A DNA stretch of 64,000 bases from Acorus gramineus (Eukaryota > Streptophyta > Magnoliopsida > Acorales > Acoraceae). The DNA is taken from assembly GCA_030737835.1 (NCBI GenBank), contig CM060851.1, positions 2,632,615-2,696,614 of the forward strand, written 5' to 3'. The notes under the pieces were generated by a model that worked only from the letters and a program-made list of their open reading frames with translations, did no database searches and had not been told where the DNA came from. This document shows, in pieces, positions 61,801 to 64,000 of the stretch (position 1 is its first letter; every line of letters begins with the position of its first letter). A program made the position numbers and the translations under genes.

Positions 61801-62822
61801 CTTGTCCCTTAAAACAATATTATACATATCCAATACAAACACTTAGTCCATCGTACGTCTCTTTGATAGAGTTCTATTCAGGACATCCGGTAAGAAACAA
61901 AATGTCCCGACTATCATTAATACATTTTATAGTTTTAACATGTTTTAATTTTTAAATATATATATACTTATCTAATATTGCATGTTCATTCACAAAATAT
62001 TATTTTTGTACTTATTTAATCTAAATACCGGTTATTATGCACGTAATAGAGCATGTGATATACCATTCCAAATTATTTATATAAATAAAAAATATATAGA
62101 TATGGTATATTTTTTAATATTAAATTAACAATTAAAATTAAAAATATTGTCTGATTTAAAAAAATATATATATATATTTATTTATTTTGTTTTCCATCTA
62201 AAACAAGACTCAATTAATAAAATTCATTATGATTAACATAAAACTTTAAGGATAAAAAAAAATTAAAATCGGATAACTTTTTAATGGAAATGGATGTGTA
62301 CTCGATTATAATGCTGTAAAAATGATAAAGAAAATTAATGAATCAATTCAAAGACTGACACTGTGACACATGACAGTTCTTGGACCACTTTGTAATTTCT
62401 CTTTTTATGCCTTTTTTTATTTAATTTGTGTTTCAAAAAAATTAAATAAAATTATTGGCTATATAGCTTATGAAAGTGAGATACAAACCGATGGGATGCA
62501 TGGATCAGAGGATCCTGACCATCCATCAAGTGGATTTCACTGGGTGAGCTAAAACAATGGAGGGTGTGACAATATCTAGCTGTCCATTTAAGAAGACGAC
62601 GAGGAGTGGGGACCACCTCACGAGGGCTGTCAGATCAAATCGGTCCAATACGGGCAGTTCATTGTGGGGTCCACCCTTTGGCGGCCTATCTACGGCGATC
62701 TGTCGATACGTGGACTTGGAAATAGTTATAAGAGAAAATAAGGACTTTTTTTTATAGTTTTTAGTCCCTCCCAATCTTCTCTATTTAGAACTGAGTCCCT
62801 TTTGTTTTTTTTTAAAAATCTT
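58861..62822. other. Intergenic, AT-rich, with one more AT-rich MITE copy
   Basis: 59302-59569 is a copy of the AT-rich family (ends 'agtgtacaacagtgctc'); another partial copy is near 61060-61215. A short tandem duplication 'atctaactaagtgtacatattta' occurs at about 59718-59764. A less AT-rich stretch at 62470-62720 gives no recognisable protein. The frame on the minus strand at 59278-59003 has no known motif. No gene is supported. Confidence 0.5.
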
Positions 62823-63329
62823 GGGAAATCAGGGATCCCAGTGGCCATCCATCTACCATTTTTAAATCCCTATAATTTTTTAAGATTTTTTAGGTCCTTT
62901 AGACAGTAAAAAATTATTTTTAGGTCCCTCTAGCCGGATGTTGTTCAAAATACTAAAAATACCCCCATCCAATTATTTCAGTACAATGTTAACACTCCTC
63001 AGGACATTGTTAAGTATCTCCAGTACAATGTTAACACTCCTCAGGACATTGTTACTTTCGCATAAAATGCCCCCCGCCCAATTATTTCAGTACAATATAA
63101 ACACTCCCTAGTATATTATTAAGTATCTTAAGTACACCATTACCACTCTTTAGTACATTGTTAATATGTCAAAAAATGGGTGAGAACTTTTTTGGTATTT
63201 TTAAATAACATCCAACTAGAAGGATCTAAATATAATTTTTCAATGCCTTAGAGACCTAAAAAACTTAAAAATTTTAGAGACCTTAAGATAATAGATGAGT
63301 GATCTAAGGGACCCTTAGTTATTTTCTCC
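62823..63329. mobile_element. Mutator-type MITE with exact 9-bp duplication and internal tandem repeats
   Basis: A 507-bp element flanked by AAAAATCTT at 62814-62822 and 63330-63338. The arms are inverted copies of one another ('agggatccc' with 'agggtccc', 'aatttttaag.tttttaggtc', 'tagttggatgttatttaaaa'-like). In the centre a unit of roughly 43 bp around 'cagtacaatgttaacactcc' is repeated about four times with increasing divergence. No coding capacity. Confidence 0.8.
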
Positions 63330-64000
63330 AAAAATCTTATTAAGAATTCACAGAAAATACAGTTATCTAATGAAATACATATTTTCATAAAAAATGATGA
63401 ACACATTCAAATGTATATATTTTCTTTCTATGTATCATATACTTACATGAAATGTTTATACTCATCAAACCTTCTATGGATTGTAGGAGTTACTAAGCGA
63501 GGTGAGGAACAAGAGAAGAATACACCCCCACGACACAATATAAAAATAAATGCTTGTTTTACTATAATAAAACATGATAGCTATGTTTAAATAAGTTAAT
63601 ATAAACTGTCTTCCTATACACTCTTTTAAAAATACATAATAAACGACAAAAGTATAATAATAGAATAATAAAAATATAAACAAAAATAAATTATAATAAT
63701 AGTTATATATATATAATATTAATCTATATCGCATCCTAAACTGGAGTAATTTTATCGGCAAGCACTCTTTATCATTACATATTTCATATATATGATTATC
63801 TATTATAATAACTCAAAGTAATCACATTTTAAAAATAGTTGACTTATAAAATTATGAATACTTTGGTGCATTGATGGATATGATCATGAAGTAAAATTTA
63901 AATGATATTCTAATACTATTCAATAATAAAATTACTAGGAATATTTGCTATCACTGTGTAGTTTTTATTCTTAAATAATGATTCAACTAGTTCACCATAT
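63330..64000. other. Intergenic to the right edge, no gene seen
   Basis: Highly AT-rich. A partial AT-rich MITE-like stretch is near 63360-63465 ('tatctaatgaaatacatattttcataaa'). The minus-strand frame at 63761-63474 is low-complexity and not supported. Confidence 0.5.

Noticed and set aside
62557-62757. 66-codon frame in a less AT-rich patch on both strands
   Set aside because: No motif on either strand and no supporting splice structure; typical of plant intergenic sequence.
1-64000. LTR retroelements, virus-derived genes, toxin genes or CRISPR-like arrays
   Set aside because: No gag, protease, integrase, capsid or envelope-like frames, no paired long terminal repeats and no regularly spaced repeat arrays were recognised by eye.

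Overview
The window is nuclear DNA of a flowering plant. It holds six protein genes in a very AT-rich background full of small transposons. Three genes are strikingly GC-rich in their exons (DJ-1-like, KCS, PPR) and three are near-neutral (U-box/ARM, guanylate-binding, LFR). That two-class GC pattern is typical of monocots, so I lean to a non-grass monocot, but this is inference only. No bacterial, organellar, viral or LTR-element genes were seen.

Layout. 338-1812 (+): last exon of a U-box/ARM E3 ligase of the PUB43/PUB44 (SAUL1-like) type; the rest lies off the left edge. 1966-2711: LINE relic. 4352-6838 (-): a complete four-exon, 395-residue, two-domain DJ-1 protein (DJ-1 D type) whose second domain has lost the catalytic Cys. 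10165-21976 (-): a complete guanylate-binding-family GTPase that I could rebuild as 17 exons and 603 residues, including a 7-nt microexon. 22 to 38 kb: gene-poor, with Mutator-type elements (one a Pack-MULE candidate), a Harbinger-like element, a SINE, hairpins and tandem duplications. 38262-42113 (+): a two-exon 3-ketoacyl-CoA synthase of 509 residues. 44883-51818 (-): the plant SWI/SNF subunit LFR, 8 exons, 464 residues. 52911-54569 (-): an intronless 552-residue E-class PPR protein close to Arabidopsis At2g42920. 54.6 to 64 kb: no convincing gene; several well-delimited transposons.

Exon coordinates were derived by hand from GT/AG sites, reading frame and remembered family sequence. The three multi-exon minus-strand genes each close to an uninterrupted frame of the length usual for the family (395, 603 and 464 residues), which is strong internal support. 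The genes do not form a pathway: they cover ubiquitin ligation, glyoxalase/chaperone-type activity, membrane GTPase, very-long-chain fatty acid elongation, chromatin remodelling and organelle RNA processing.

The most notable non-genic content is the density of small DNA transposons with readable target-site duplications: two hAT MITEs (8-bp), at least three Mutator-type elements (9-bp exact or 8/9), a TTA-flanked MITE, two tRNA-derived SINEs with 9- and 12-bp duplications, and an AT-rich MITE family present in a dozen or more pieces.
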